Shown here in pieces: positions 32,240-44,281 of a stretch of 64,000 nucleotides of DNA. Within the stretch, counting starts at the first letter, position 1; every line of letters begins with the position of its first letter. Source of the DNA: Pomphorhynchus laevis. Taxonomy: Eukaryota > Acanthocephala > Palaeacanthocephala > Echinorhynchida > Pomphorhynchidae. The notes under the pieces are model-generated. The model did no database searches. It saw only the letters and a list, made by a program, of their open reading frames with translations, and was not told the origin of the DNA. The position numbers and the translations under genes were made by a program. Location of the stretch: NCBI GenBank assembly GCA_012934845.2, contig WNNJ02001261.1, positions 62,001-126,000 on the forward strand, in the 5' to 3' direction.

Positions 32240-35082
32240 ATTTATTTAACATTGTTGTAGTTGTATACAGGCTCACTTCAATGTCTATCTTGGAGGACGC
32301 TATTTTAAGACAGTCAATCGGAAAGTCGAACGTTCGACTAGATCGATTTAATGTAACGCCAGACGCGGCCATGAGCCAAAAAAAGTAAAGGCTGTGAAAA
32401 CGAAACTTCAACTATGTCCTGTCGATCAACGACATCACGGATAAGCTGGAATACTTATTTATTCATGTAGACCACCAAATCTACGAGTTGATTGAAGATT
32501 CGAATAACTACGACGAGGCTATAGGCACACTAGATAAAATCTACATCAAAACACCAAACGAAGTACTGGCGCGTCACGTAATATCTGTTTGAAGTCAGAA
32601 GCACTAAAAAGACATCAATATTTACGTTCAATCCCTACGATCTCTAGCAAAAGATTGCAACTTCAAAGCGGTGACAGCAGAAGAATCAAAGAACGATTAC
32701 ATAACAGATTCCTTCATCAGTGGACTCAAGTCTGATACGATAAGACAGTGTCTTCTAGAATTCGACCAACTGGATCTCGAAAAAGCTATTTCCATCGCGA
32801 AATCCTTGGTAACGGCGCAGCAAAGTGTTGAGTTATACCACCGACGAGAGGACTCATTTCCGGATCAACGAGTCGAGATAACACAAGCCAGCACGAACTC
32901 CAAGAGATGTAAAAAGGGACCGCCACATTATAATCAAGAAATAAATGAGGAACACTGCCTAAATCGTATCGATAAATCGACCAGCAGAAGCTACAACAAT
33001 CAATCGAAGACATGCTTCTTCTGCAGAGAAGAAGAAGCATGTCTTCTTCAACATGTCCCGTGTCTGTGCATCATCAAAGTTTCAACAATCAGCGTCTTCA
33101 TCGGTTATCCTCTTAACTGTCGATAACTCAAAATCTCAGCCGAAGGCAGAAATCTCTATATGTGGAAAGCCTGTGACAGCACTCATCGACACCGGCAGTT
33201 CTTTGAATTTTATCGATAGCAAAATTGTCCTTTTGTTAAAGCTAAGGAAGCTCAATACTATGACGAGCGTTTACCTAACTTCAGAAGCTATAAAGACCGT
33301 TCATGCTAAGTGCATCGTTGATTTTCAATTTCAATGAAAAGAATATGCAAACGCTGCGTTTTACGTGTTGCCAGGTTTATGTACGGAAGTGATATTAGGA
33401 TTGTCCTTTCTTAAGCTACATCAAACATTGGCCATTTAATTTGGAGGTTCTCTGGAAAGCATTGAAATGGCTGCGTCTACATCAACAGGCATAGAACCGC
33501 TCAAGCTGTTCAGGAACTTATCTCCCGACGTATTTCCGATCGTAACCAGAAGCAGGAAATTCAATCCAATACACGAACACTTCATTCGCATTGAAGTACA
33601 ACGTTTACTGAACAATGACATCATTGAGCCCAGTTTGTCTCCGTGAAGAGCCCAGGTTGTCGTTGTTCCTAGGAAGACTGGCCGAAAACGTCTTGTTGTC
33701 GATTTATCGCGAACCATAAATCGATATACGTATCTAGACGCATATTCCCTCCCTAAAATATCCGATATCGTAGGTCAAATATCTAAGCATCGTTATTACT
33801 CGCTTGTCGACCTTGAGGAGGCATACTACCAGATCGATATAGATCCACAAGAAAGACCATACACCGCGTTCGAATCAATGGGCAGGTTATATCATTTTAA
33901 AAAATACCAATGGGAGTGACCAACGGAGTATCTGCTTTTCAGCGGTACATAAACAACTTGATCGATTCAAATGAGCTTAAAGGCGTATACTCATATCTCG
34001 AAAACATTATAGTATATGGCAAGACCGAAGTTGATAATGACCTTAATTTACAAAACCTTAAGCATTCGCTAAACCTCCTGGGGTTAAAGATAAACGACAG
34101 AAAGTCAATTTACAGCGTAACAAAATTATGAACTCTCGGATATGAAATTGAATACAACACACTACGTCCTGATCCAGATCGTCTCTCAGCTTAGTGTAAA
34201 TTAAAAATTCCTGAAAATATAACGGCCTTGAAGAGATTATTAGGATTCTTCTCATATTATAACAAATGGATCAAAAATTTTTCATCAAAGATTTTTCCGC
34301 TGACGAAGCAGAATTTGCGCTTCCCGCTGACAATATACCAGAGTGATACAATAGAAGCAATCAAGAAAGACATCATCGACGCGTGTATCTGTACGATTGA
34401 TGACAATTGTCCTTTTTCGGTTGAAACAGACGCTTCCGAAAACGACATCGGAGCAACATTATTTTAGAACAACCAACCAGTGGCGTTCTTCTCACGTACA
34501 CTGAATATACATGAAAAGCGACACCATATCATTGAGATGGAAGCATACACTATAATTGAGGCTCTTCGAAACTGGAGGCATTTCCTCCTTCCTCGACCAT
34601 TCACCCTTCTTACGGAACAGAAATCTGTCGCATTTATGCTTGATAATAAACGTTACGGGAAGATAAAGAACGATAAAATCGCACAATGGAAGATGGAGTT
34701 ATCGAATTTTCCATACAAAGTGCATTACAGACGTGGATCCGAAAATATTTCAGCCGATGTTATGTCAAGAGACGTATGTGGAGCGAGGAACAACTTAAGC
34801 AACCTCAATGAAATCCAAAGAGATTACTGCACCCCGGAGTTACGCGGATGCTGCATTTCATTCGTACTCACAATCTGCTGTTTTCTGTTGAGGATGTTCG
34901 CGCAACAATTTCTCAATGTAAAACGTGTTGCCTAATCAAGCCCAGATTCTTTAAGCCATATTATGATCAGCATCTAATAAAGGCGAGTTCGCCTTTGGAA
35001 AGGATATCCATCGATTTTAAAGGGCCACTGCCAAAATCAACATGTGGCTTCACTTATCTCTTCCCGGGAATCGATGAGTTTA

Positions 35083-37142
35083 TTATTATAACAAACATCC
35101 ATCCTCCTATGGCAAAAGTGTATGTTCGCTACGACAACGTATAGGTGTAGCGCTAACAAAAGCAAACGCCTGGTGTCTGAAATGAGACCTAAAAAATTAT
35201 TATTAAACTATCTTTTTTGGGCCCACTTGAGGGTAACCTCGACTATGTTTTACTAAAATAAATTTTTCCATTAAAAAAATATATAACAAACAGAAGCAAA
35301 TGAGCTACAAGCTCGTGTCGCTTACAAAACATGATAAAATAAAATAAAAAACATCAACAAAAAATTCAATCAAATAGTAGTTGCAAATTCCTTCTTTCGG
35401 CTTCGATGGCTTTCTTGATAGCATCACTAGATATACTACTAGAGATATCAAGGCACTTTAGTGCATTCCACCCGTTAATTACCCTGGTTGCAAATCGATG
35501 GTGAACAGGAATTCTTGAAGTTGGCTTTATTAATTTCCACCCATGCCCACGAGTTTCTCGTCTATCATTCACAGATAATAAGCTAGAGAGACCGCCAAAG
35601 CCATCGAAAACAATTTTGACTGCAGTTGATAAATCAATGACCGATCTGCGATATTTCAATGTGCCGACACGTAGAGATGTCAAACGTTCAGCATATCTCA
35701 AATTGGAGAAATTCGGAATCATTCGTGACCCTTTACGTAACAAGTTCTCAATATCACGGGATTCCCTTATAGTCTGTGGATAAGTTACAGGTAAACCATA
35801 TTCAAGGATGGGAAGAATATAAGAGCAAAATAGTCGCTTGAACATTGATGGACTTATCCGATCAAAAGACTTGAAAAACATCCATAAAATACGATAGCCT
35901 CAATTACAAATATATCTAGTGTGGACATTAGTTTTTAAGCTACTGGTCATCATCACAACAAGATCTTTGAATTCACCCACTCGGTCTATCTGAATCGAAC
36001 CTATCTGTTAGGATGAGTTTAGTGAAGCTTAATGTCCCTTCCGTCTCTAATAGGCCGCCATATTTTAACATCGTCGGCATACATTACGACATCAGAACGA
36101 ATTACAGATGGGAGATCATTGATATATACAATAAAAAGAAGTGGGGAGATAACAGCACCCTGTGGAACGCCAGAATGAATAACGAATGAGGTGGACATAT
36201 ATGCACCTACACGTACTTTGAAAGAGCGTGAACTTAAGTAATTTGCAATCCAGGCGACATACATAGGACAAACACTAAGTGACCTCAATTTGTGAATGAG
36301 TCGATCACGCGGAACTGAATCAAAAGCATGAGAGAAATCTACAAAAAGTACATCAGATTGAACTCGTTCATCTAATGAAGACTGCCATGCGTTGGAAGAA
36401 ACCAAAAGATTACTTATTGTTGATCTATTTGGTCTAAAACCGTGTTGTGAGTCAGTGAGTTTACCGTTGCTTTCCAAATCAGAGGATATGTTTTTGACTA
36501 TTAGCTTTTCAAGCAACTTACAAATAATACATGCCAAGGCTACTGGGCGATATTTCTACACACTTGTCGATCTCCCATTTTATACACTGGAACTACAATG
36601 GACTCCTTCCAACGCGAAGGAATTGGAGATTGGAGAATAGAAAACTGAAGCATACGGAAAACATAAATATATTTGAGGAGCAACTTTATTTAAAAGAATT
36701 GAGGGAAGTCCGTCCGGACCGGCAGCGATGTTCGGTTTTAATTTACAGAGAAGCTTCAAAACATCTTCAGCACAAAACGAGAGATTAGATCGGTCGAATG
36801 AATCTGAACCCTTTTCTGATTCAGAACTACACAATGTCCGCAAAGAGCAAACATCGATGAGAACTCCTGGGCAAATAAGTTTGCCATGACACTTTTACAC
36901 GTGACCTCGCCTTGAGAATCATCCCTCAACGATACTAGTGGAATATTCGAGCCCCTGATTTTGCGAATGTAAGAGAATAGAGCCTTGCCATCCGTAGAAC
37001 TTAGCTTCTCCTCAAACTGACGACGCTTCATTCTCTTGAGAGCGGTAAATCTATTCCTAATTTGTTTGAAAGACTCATAAGATTGTTGTCCACAACGAAA
37101 TGAAATCCACGCATATTTAGTAATATTTTGAAATCCACGCAT
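35083..37142 (-). mobile_element. Jockey/CR1-like LINE nested in gypsy 1 (5'-truncated)
   Basis: Inserted in the integrase region of gypsy 1 and flanked by GTTTA (35078-35082 and 37143-37147). From 37142 down: the linker ahead of the RT (RMKRRQFEEKLSSTDGKALF), RT motifs AAGPDGLPS, KLTDSQHGFRPNRST, VDFSHAFDSVPRD, HSGVPQGAVISPLLF and MYADDVKIW, then the C-terminal region MFKRLFCSYILPILEYGLPV and ATRVINGWNALK. The AP endonuclease is absent (5' truncation), several frameshifts separate the pieces, and a small deletion follows the YADD motif. The 3' UTR lies at 35083-35365. Confidence 0.85.
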
Positions 37143-37925
37143 GTTTAGTCGTTATCCATTCGCGTTTGCGGTGAAAGACACGTCGACTGAAACAGCCATC
37201 GAATATATTCGCAAAATAATCGCGTTCTGCGGATGTCCTTAATATATTCACTCTGATAGAGGAACTGCTTTTCAATCAAAAGATTTCAAGGACTTCTCGA
37301 ACTACCAAGGGATTGGCAGTAGTCAAACAACGCCATATAGGCCTCAGGCAAATGGACAGTGCGAACGATTGAATGGGACTTTATGGAAAACAATATCGTT
37401 GGCTTTAGAGGCGAACAAGGAAGATAACTCAAAGTGGGAGAGAGTACTAAACGATGCACTATCATCGATTCGAGGTCTGCTTTGCACTGCTATAAACGAT
37501 ACGCCTCACAACAAATTGTTCGCCTTTCCTCGACGATTTACACAACCGCTTAACCTCCCGAAATGGTTGACGGATTCTGACAACGTTCTAATGAGGAACT
37601 ATAATCGGCATTCTAAATACGAGCTAATGGTTCAAAGAGTGAGACTTTTGGATTCCAGTCCAGCTTATTCGACCGTTGAATACGCAGCAGGAAAAATCCA
37701 GAAGGTTTCGACACAAAACTTGGCAAACGAGGGAAATGATGATGCAACGAAAGACGACGATGCAAATAAGGACGATGCAGCTGACACGACCATAATCGAC
37801 GACCAGAAAGGAAATGCTGAGGTCAAAGTCAAATCCCCTGGTCCTTTAGTTTTTCGACGAACCCAACGCATCAGGCGTATACCGACCAGGTATATGGATT
37901 GGCAAAACAACGAAGCTGCGAAGAA

Positions 37926-38007
37926 TGTTGTATTTTATGTCTATGTTACTTATATACTATTTTTAGATGTTAAATAAAACCACTTTGGTTTCAGTTTAAA
38001 GACTACA
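37926..38007 (+). repeat. 3' LTR of gypsy 1
   Basis: 82 bp, 79 of 82 identical to the 5' LTR, preceded by a weak purine tract and followed by the ACTTA duplication. Confidence 0.88.
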
Positions 38008-38069
38008 ACTTATATCAAGTTAATATCTCCTTTTATTTTCGATTAGATATTTTTACAGGAATTAAAAAA

Positions 38070-38190
38070 AAATTAAATAGTTAATAATGATCCATTATTG
38101 ATAAATAATGATTGGAGCTGAATCAAAAAAAAGGAAATTATTTTTGATATTTCGCTAACTTATATTAGCATTTCAGAAAATTACATAATT
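38070..38190. repeat. Half copy of the 31.8 kb foldback element
   Basis: Matches the left arm of 31797-31995 (GATTGGAGCTGAATCAAAAA, then TTCGCTAACTTATATTAGCA) and stops at the centre of the palindrome. Confidence 0.65.
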
Positions 38191-38215
38191 AAATATGTAA
38201 TTTAATTAATTAATT

Positions 38216-38520
38216 ATGACATATTTAAATTTACAAGAAACATATTTTTGCATGAGCATTCATGCATACCATATAATATAAAATATAATATATTACATAA
38301 TGAAATTTTAATTGCAATAATTTTTAACGATATTGGCTGCCTTCAAAATCATTTAAATAATTTTGTAGATGCATATTTTAAACTAGGTTATTATAAGAAT
38401 AAAATAAAATAGAAAATAGTAAAATATATAAATTAGCATAATAATATTAAAAATAAATTTAAAATCTTAGGCGGAAACTTTTTATGGGTGGATAGTAAAT
38501 ATTATAATAAATACTAAACC
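38216..38520 (+). mobile_element. Naiad PLE RT C-terminal fragment
   Basis: A plus-oriented relic of FKFTRNIFLHEHSCIPYNIK through to GGNFLWVDSK, with a few stops. Its counterpart at 31.4-31.76 kb lies on the opposite strand across the gypsy insertion. Confidence 0.75.
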
Positions 38521-39040
38521 CATAATCTTCTTCCACTTCAAATATATAGTTATTACAGGAACAAAGAAGCAGAAAATATCCTTTATTTGATAAAAATTCT
38601 ATATTTCGATAGCTCCTGCTATCATCATCAGGATTACAATAAAATGTTTCACAATTTTTTTCCTTTGTGTTTGCAGCATTTATACAAAAATACAAGCATT
38701 GATGTGCCCCGCATTTCTACTTAAAAAAAGGAAAATACAGAGAAACAAAACAATCATACACTAAATTTTACACACATTTTAAAACAAACAAAAAGAAAAA
38801 AATCATAAAACGAAATAAAATTAAAATCATTACAAGAAGGCGAGGAAACATGAATATTTATTTGATTAGAAAAATTAAAATCATAACATAAGTGACAAAA
38901 AAGTACGAATTTAATAATAAAAATAATGTAAAAGTAGAGTAATAAATTATAATTTAATCTAAATCAAAACAAAATAATAAAACAATTAGAAAAAACACGA
39001 ATTGAAAAAATTAAAATAATGTAATATTGGAATAATTAAT
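38521..39040. other. AT-rich interval, nothing recognised
   Basis: Low-complexity A-rich sequence with no frame or repeat that I can name. Confidence 0.3.
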
Positions 39041-39449
39041 TAGCGCGTGTACGTCGCACTGATGTAATACGTGTACGTCGCACTGAAATAAATAATTATT
39101 TCAGCGCGTGTCCGTCGCCCTGATGAGAGGAAATGCAAAAGCGATCCTCAAAAGTCTTGACGAGATGGGCCAACCCTTACTAGAGAAAAGTCTTGGATAT
39201 TGTGACGACCCATTTCCGCGACTCTTTTCTATGAGCAACCTTGCACTGCCCAAGGCCCAGTCAGTTGAGGTAGTTCATGACTCCAATATTCGGACAGCTT
39301 CCGTCGTCAAAGACGACCATTCTGAGGTTGACATGCCTGTCCTGCAACTCATGTCTCTACGACGACCTTCGACATATCACTTTACATCTAATCAACCAAA
39401 TAATGCTTCTTTGTTGCTTCAGCAATCACCAACAATTAAGGTGAGGTTG
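39041..39449 (+). mobile_element. REL LINE family 1, extreme C-terminus, 5'-truncated
   Basis: From 39100 the frame reads FQRVSVALMRGNAKAILKS, matching FQRISIALMRGNAKALLSS of the 48-51 kb element. The 5' junction is preceded by two further imperfect copies of its first bases (GCGCGTGTACGTCGCACTG at about 39042 and again near 39070), a pattern expected from slippage or template jumping at the 5' end. Beyond the family tail the frame stays open to 39461 with SNLALPKAQSVEVVHDS and a Gln/Ser-rich run that I cannot assign. Confidence 0.7.
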
Positions 39450-39963
39450 ATATCGTATTAACCGAATATTGATCAACATACTAACGGAACTTCAACATTA
39501 TCCAGATTACCCCTTGCATCATTTTCAAGCCTTCCATTTGGAAATTCAAATTTTCTGAAATACAACAAAATATTTTTGGCACTATTCAGACTAATCCACA
39601 TGCAATTCAAAACGTTCTAAGTAATAATTCGGCTAAGGACTTATGAGTAATCCTGCATTGCTTAGTTCAATTAAGCTTAACAATCCACAAATGCAAAGAG
39701 TGATGGAGCAGAACCATGAGGTTTTACAATTCTTTAACAATCCGGATTTTATGTGTTAAACAATGAAAATGATTCGTAATCCTACAACTATACAGGAAAT
39801 TACGAGAAACCATGATAGAGCACTGATTAACCTTGAGATTTTACCGAGCGGATATAATGTTCCACAGAGAATTTGTCGCGATTTTCAAGAACCAATGCTT
39901 AACGTGGCAAATGAGCAGTTTGGCGATAACCCTCTGAATACCAAAAAAAAAGATTTATTTTAA
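39450..39963 (+). pseudogene. Ubiquilin-like retrocopy fragment downstream of LINE tail
   Basis: Residues encoded from 39643: MSNPALLSSIKLNNPQMQ, then NHEVLQFFNNPDF and, after one stop, MKMIRNPTTIQEITRNHDRA, NLEILPSGYNVPQRICRDFQ and EPMLNVANEQFGDNPL. This follows the STI1 repeats of ubiquilins (NPQMQ, NNPD, NPAMMQE, NQDRALSNLE, GGYN, QEPM, EQFG-NPF). A further piece, IQTNPHAIQNVLSNN, lies just upstream in another frame. Ubiquilins shuttle ubiquitinated clients to the proteasome. This piece has no introns, at least two frameshifts relative to the LINE tail and one stop, so it is a dead cDNA copy. The UBL and UBA domains are not present. Confidence 0.75.
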
Positions 39964-40009
39964 TTGGCAAATGCGTGTCAGTGCACGCTTACATGACCAC
40001 AACAAAACA

Positions 40010-41318
40010 AAACTGTAAATCAGGTGTCGAGAAGGTGTGAACGGAGGAGGTGTTTGAATGTGATAAAGGAGGGGGCGCGGCGGACGTGGAGAGGGAGTTG
40101 ATTCCAGGCACGTGAGGCGGCGACGAGGAAGTTCGGAGACCCTAGTTGTTGGAGTAATTAGGAACGTGGAGTATGAGGGTGTGACGAGAACGCAGCGATA
40201 GCGAGGTAAGGCGAGTGTTGTCTAAGAAAGGAAGGTTGATGAAGGATGGGGAGCCAACAGCGATGAGACGAAAAGTAACGATAAGAAGGCGGAGTTTGAT
40301 GCGGATGTGGATGGTGGGCCAGGAGAGTTGGGCAAAATATGTTGATGTGTGGTCGAAGCGACGGAGACGAAAGAGCACTCGAACGGCGGTGTTGATTATT
40401 CGTTGTAGGGGTAGGATGATGGATTTTTGAGTATTGGCGAAAAGGCTAAGGCAGTAATCGATTTAAGGGAAAAGAAGCGATGAAAGAAGAGACATATAAG
40501 AACAGAAGTCGATAAGGGGGCGGATACGGCGGATGTCACGGAGAAGTAAGTTAGATGAGCGCACCTTGTCACGGACGAAGGGTTTAAGGGAAAGGTGATC
40601 ATCGAAATGGAAGCTTAAGAAAGTGAGATTGTGGACTATGGGGATGATCGATGAGGCAAAATATATAGTGGGAGGAGATATGTTTGGATTACGGGGGAGA
40701 ATCAACATTATTTTTGACTTTTCGGGGTTCAGAACGAGATGGAGATTGGAGAGACGTTTGTAGATAGAAAAAAAGACAGTTGGAGGCAAAAATGCCGATA
40801 TCGTGTATGCGATGTGCGGGTGCATGATCATAGATGAGGATGTCATCGGAGTATTGCATGACGTTAAAGCAAAAAGGTTTGATAAACGGAGAGAGATCGC
40901 CAAGCAGAAGAGAAAAAAGGAGGGGACCTAGGACTGAACCTTGTAGGACCCCGCAAAACATAGGCATGGGACGGGATGATGATGAATTAGAACAGACGCG
41001 AAGGGAACAGTCGGATAGATATGAGGCAAACCATGCTACGGAGGAGGAAGAAAAGCCGTAATCATAACGAAGGCGAGAAAGGAGGACGGAGTGGTCGACA
41101 ATGTCGAATGCGGAGGAGAGGTCGAGGGTGATGAGAACAGTATAGAGAGCCTTGTCTCGAGAAATGAGTAGGTCGTGTACACTTTTATGCATTCGATTTC
41201 TGTGGAGTGATTAGAGCGGATAGCGGTTTGGAAAAGAGGATACAGATTGGATGTGGAGAGATAAGCGTTGATCTGTATTAAGATGAGGCGTTCTAAACAG
41301 AATTTTATACCTGCCATT
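40010..41318 (-). mobile_element. CR1/L2-like LINE RT (broken)
   Basis: From 41317 down: FCLERLILIQINAYLS and SNLYPLFQTAIRSNHSTE, then TLDLSSAFDIVDHSVLLSRL, GVLQGSVLGPLLFSLLLGDL, MQYSDDILIY (a YADD variant with Ser), LVLNPEKSKIMLI and a C-terminal region ending near 40010. This motif set is that of CR1/L2-group LINEs. Frameshifts split it into at least three pieces. The endonuclease is missing. Confidence 0.8.
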
Positions 41319-42510
41319 ATTGGCTTCGAACTAAATGAAATTAGGCAGTCAGTTTGTTTCTTGCCTTTGAATGAAGGAGGACTTGGTATAAATGATACTT
41401 CCTCTAATCCCGCATTGGATTGGGCCGTTCTAGGAGACTAAGCGAGCCATTACTAGATGGCTTTATATGGAATGAACTCCGATCATTTCAAAATGGTATA
41501 ATAACTCGTATTGAGAATGAAAAGACACAAGTCAATGCCCAAATAAGACAGCAAATACTGAACAACAGTGATTCCATCGGAGTACTTCTGTGTCTTGCGA
41601 AAGTTAAGGGGGCGTCTACGTGGCTATCTTGCAAACCACTACGCAAGGATAATCTAGACCTAAGCCCAGTTGAATTTCCCGTTGCCTTGGCAGCAAGCTA
41701 CGGCTGGAATCCTTCTCTTGCCCCACACAAATGTCAATGTGGAGAAGATTTCAGCATAATTCACACTCTTTCCTGCCAGACGGGAGGGTTGCCAGCTATA
41801 AGGCATAACATTCTGAGGGACCTCGTTGCAAAAGAATAGTCAAATGTGTGCTCTGCGGTAGCAATCAAGCCAGTACTTCAGCCACTCGATGAAAGAGTGG
41901 TTTTCGAGAGAGCATCAACAACACTAGATCGAGATGCCAGGCTGGACGTTGAATGTCGTGGATTGTTTGGAAGCTGGACGGAGCGGTCCATGTTGGACTT
42001 TAGCTCTTTTAATCATCTGGGCCCGTCAAATGCTTCTGACAACAACTCCACACCATTTCAATATCACGAGACACGAAAGCGGGCTATGTACGAGGAGAGG
42101 GTGAGCCGGCATGAAATAACTTCATTAATCCCGTTTGTCATTGCCGGAAACGGGGCAATAGGACCGGCGGCGAACATTACAATCAAAAGAATTGCGTCGC
42201 TAAAGGCAAGCAAGGGATTACACATGTACAGCGATATAATAAAACATTACGCTCGCAAATATGCGTAGTTATGGCCAAGTCTGCATCGATGTGCATCAGG
42301 GCGGCACGCTCAACAAGACGTCATCCTGCTCGCGCCGATATTAGACAAACTGTTCACCCAGAGTATAACGAAATGTGACAGATCCGCAATTAATTGTTTA
42401 ATGTGACGAAAACTTATATCAACTAAAAAAATTATTTTTAATTTAATATTTCAGACCCATTTGCGGGTAACCTTATATTGTGTGTGTAATAATAAATCTT
42501 CTTTCAAAAA
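41319..42510 (+). mobile_element. REL LINE family 2, thumb to 3' UTR
   Basis: Starts with the RT thumb (SVCFLPLNEGGLGINDTS). The frame 41420-41839 has APHKCQCGEDFSIIHTLSC and GGLPAIRHNILRD, the zinc finger before the endonuclease. The next frame (41846-42268) has DRDARLDVECRGLFGSW, LDFSSFNHLGPS and NGAIGPAANITIKRIASL, the restriction-like endonuclease and C-terminus. A stop separates the two frames (after LVAKE), and a frameshift near 42250 precedes the likely true end at about 42378. A 3' UTR with ACCCATTTGCGGGTAACC and AATAAA follows. No captured gene. Confidence 0.75.
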
Positions 42511-42751
42511 TATAATACACAAGACAAAGCCCGAGGCTGTTTTGTCTGCTCACATAGAAAAATAGACAAACAAAAAAAGAGAAAAAAAACGAGGTTAAAT
42601 TTTTGAAATTATCGTTGATCTGACGGGTATGCCATTCGGATACTTTGCTGATCAGATAATATGCTGATAGTTTGCTGAAAAATGAGGTCCATCTTTAATG
42701 TATGAGAAATGACTATCAGATATATGGAATCGTAAAGTGGTAGCAATAAAT

Positions 42752-43095
42752 CAAATCAGCTAACTGAGTCTATGTATTTAATATAATGATAAAATAAACA
42801 AAACATAATAATGCTAAATCAAAATTTAATAATTAAACAAAAAAATAAATAATTGTTTTTAGATTTCCTATAATATATATCAAGTTAAAATAAAAAATTG
42901 AAATTCAAAATAAATGTCAATTTTATGAATTGACTAATAAATAACATACGCTGTATCAGAATAAGAATTAGAGGTCATCAGGAGGAACTGCTATGCTATC
43001 AGGTTTCGGCCCTTAACTCCTCTACCCAACATAGCAGCGGGGCCAAATACATGCTAATGATGTATTTCCTCTGATAAACTATCTAGTATCTTATT
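42752..43095 (-). repeat. Naiad pseudo-LTR, copy 4
   Basis: Same landmarks and structured motif as copies 1-3 (CTGCTATG, GGCCCT, CATAGCAG, GGGGCC, loop GCTAATG), slightly diverged. Confidence 0.85.
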
Positions 43096-44281
43096 ATAAT
43101 ACAAAGTATATTATTTATTATTCATCCATAAAAACTTGCCACTTAAGAGTTTAAATTTATTCTTTATATTATTGTGTTGATTTATATATTTTACTATTTT
43201 CTGCTTGATGTTATTTTTATAGTAACCTAGTTTAAAATATGTATCTATTAAATTATTTAAATGATTTTGAAGAAAGCCAATATCATTACATATTGTTGCA
43301 ATTCTTAAAATTTCATTATTTAATGTATTATATTTTATATTATATGGTATGCATGAATGCTCATGCAAAAATATGTTTCTTGTAAATTTAAATATGTCAT
43401 CTTTACGATATAAATTAATAGTAGTTTTAATTAATGTTAATTTAATGCTCAAATTTAGGTATACACCTTCTTTATCATTAATATTGGTTTTGTTAAGAGT
43501 AAGGCTTTCTGGAAAATGTGATCACTTATTGAATAAAAATTATTAGAATTAAATACACATATATCATCAATGTATCGAAACATATCTTTCATATATTTAT
43601 ATTGTTTAGATTTAGTTTTTACACAGTTATGAACAAATTCATATTGTATAAAGCTTAAAAACAAGTCAGCTATTATTGGGCTACTATTACCACCCATTGG
43701 AACACCTTTTACTTGTCTAAATATAGATGTAGATAAATATAGATTTATCTAAAGATGTCTAAATATAGATTTTTACTATAGATGTCTAAATATATATTTT
43801 AAATAATTTTGATTTATCAAAATATTTAAGGATTCTATTAATTCAATTTTATCCATATATTTATATTTACTTGATGGTTTAATTTTTGTTAGATATGCAT
43901 TATAATTATTATAACATATTTATGTATATCTTTATCCGGATATAGGATTAATTAATTTTACTAACGCTTCTTTAATATCTATTAAATCTAGATTTGTATA
44001 AAGCGTACTAAAATCGTATTTATTTATATTTTGAAAATTTATTCCTGTTGACTGTTCTAAAATTTTTTTTGTAGAATTAATACTGAAATAGTGTTTTATA
44101 CCAGTATTAATTTCGATTACCTTGCAATATTTTTTAAAGTGTGCTTTAATTACTTTAAGTATTTTATTCATATAGACAGAAAGTGGTTTTAATGTACATT
44201 AACACGCACTACATATGAACCTAGGTTTTATTGGATTTTTATGTAATTTTGGAGTCCAATACAATATAGGTATAGTTTTAT

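Larger units (their letters stand above)
32158..38007 (+). mobile_element. Ty3/gypsy LTR retrotransposon 1 (fossil, nested LINE)
   Basis: Bounded by 82-bp terminal repeats that start TG and end CA, and by a 5-bp target duplication ACTTA (32153-32157 and 38008-38012). Parts in order: gag-like region (about 32.3-33.0 kb), aspartic protease (LIDTGSSLNF, about 33.19 kb), reverse transcriptase (33.6-34.2 kb), RNase H (34.4-34.75 kb) and integrase (34.8-35.08 and 37.15-37.6 kb), with a LINE inserted in the integrase. The LTRs differ at 3 of 82 positions. The element is broken, with roughly ten or more interruptions, so it is a fossil of moderate age. The sequence just inside the 5' LTR (32241-32252) is complementary to 32199-32210 within it. 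Confidence 0.9.

Noticed and set aside
40215-41061. Basic Arg/Lys-rich plus-strand ORFs
   Set aside because: They are antisense shadows of the CR1/L2-like RT on the minus strand; the composition follows from its Ser/Leu-rich codons.
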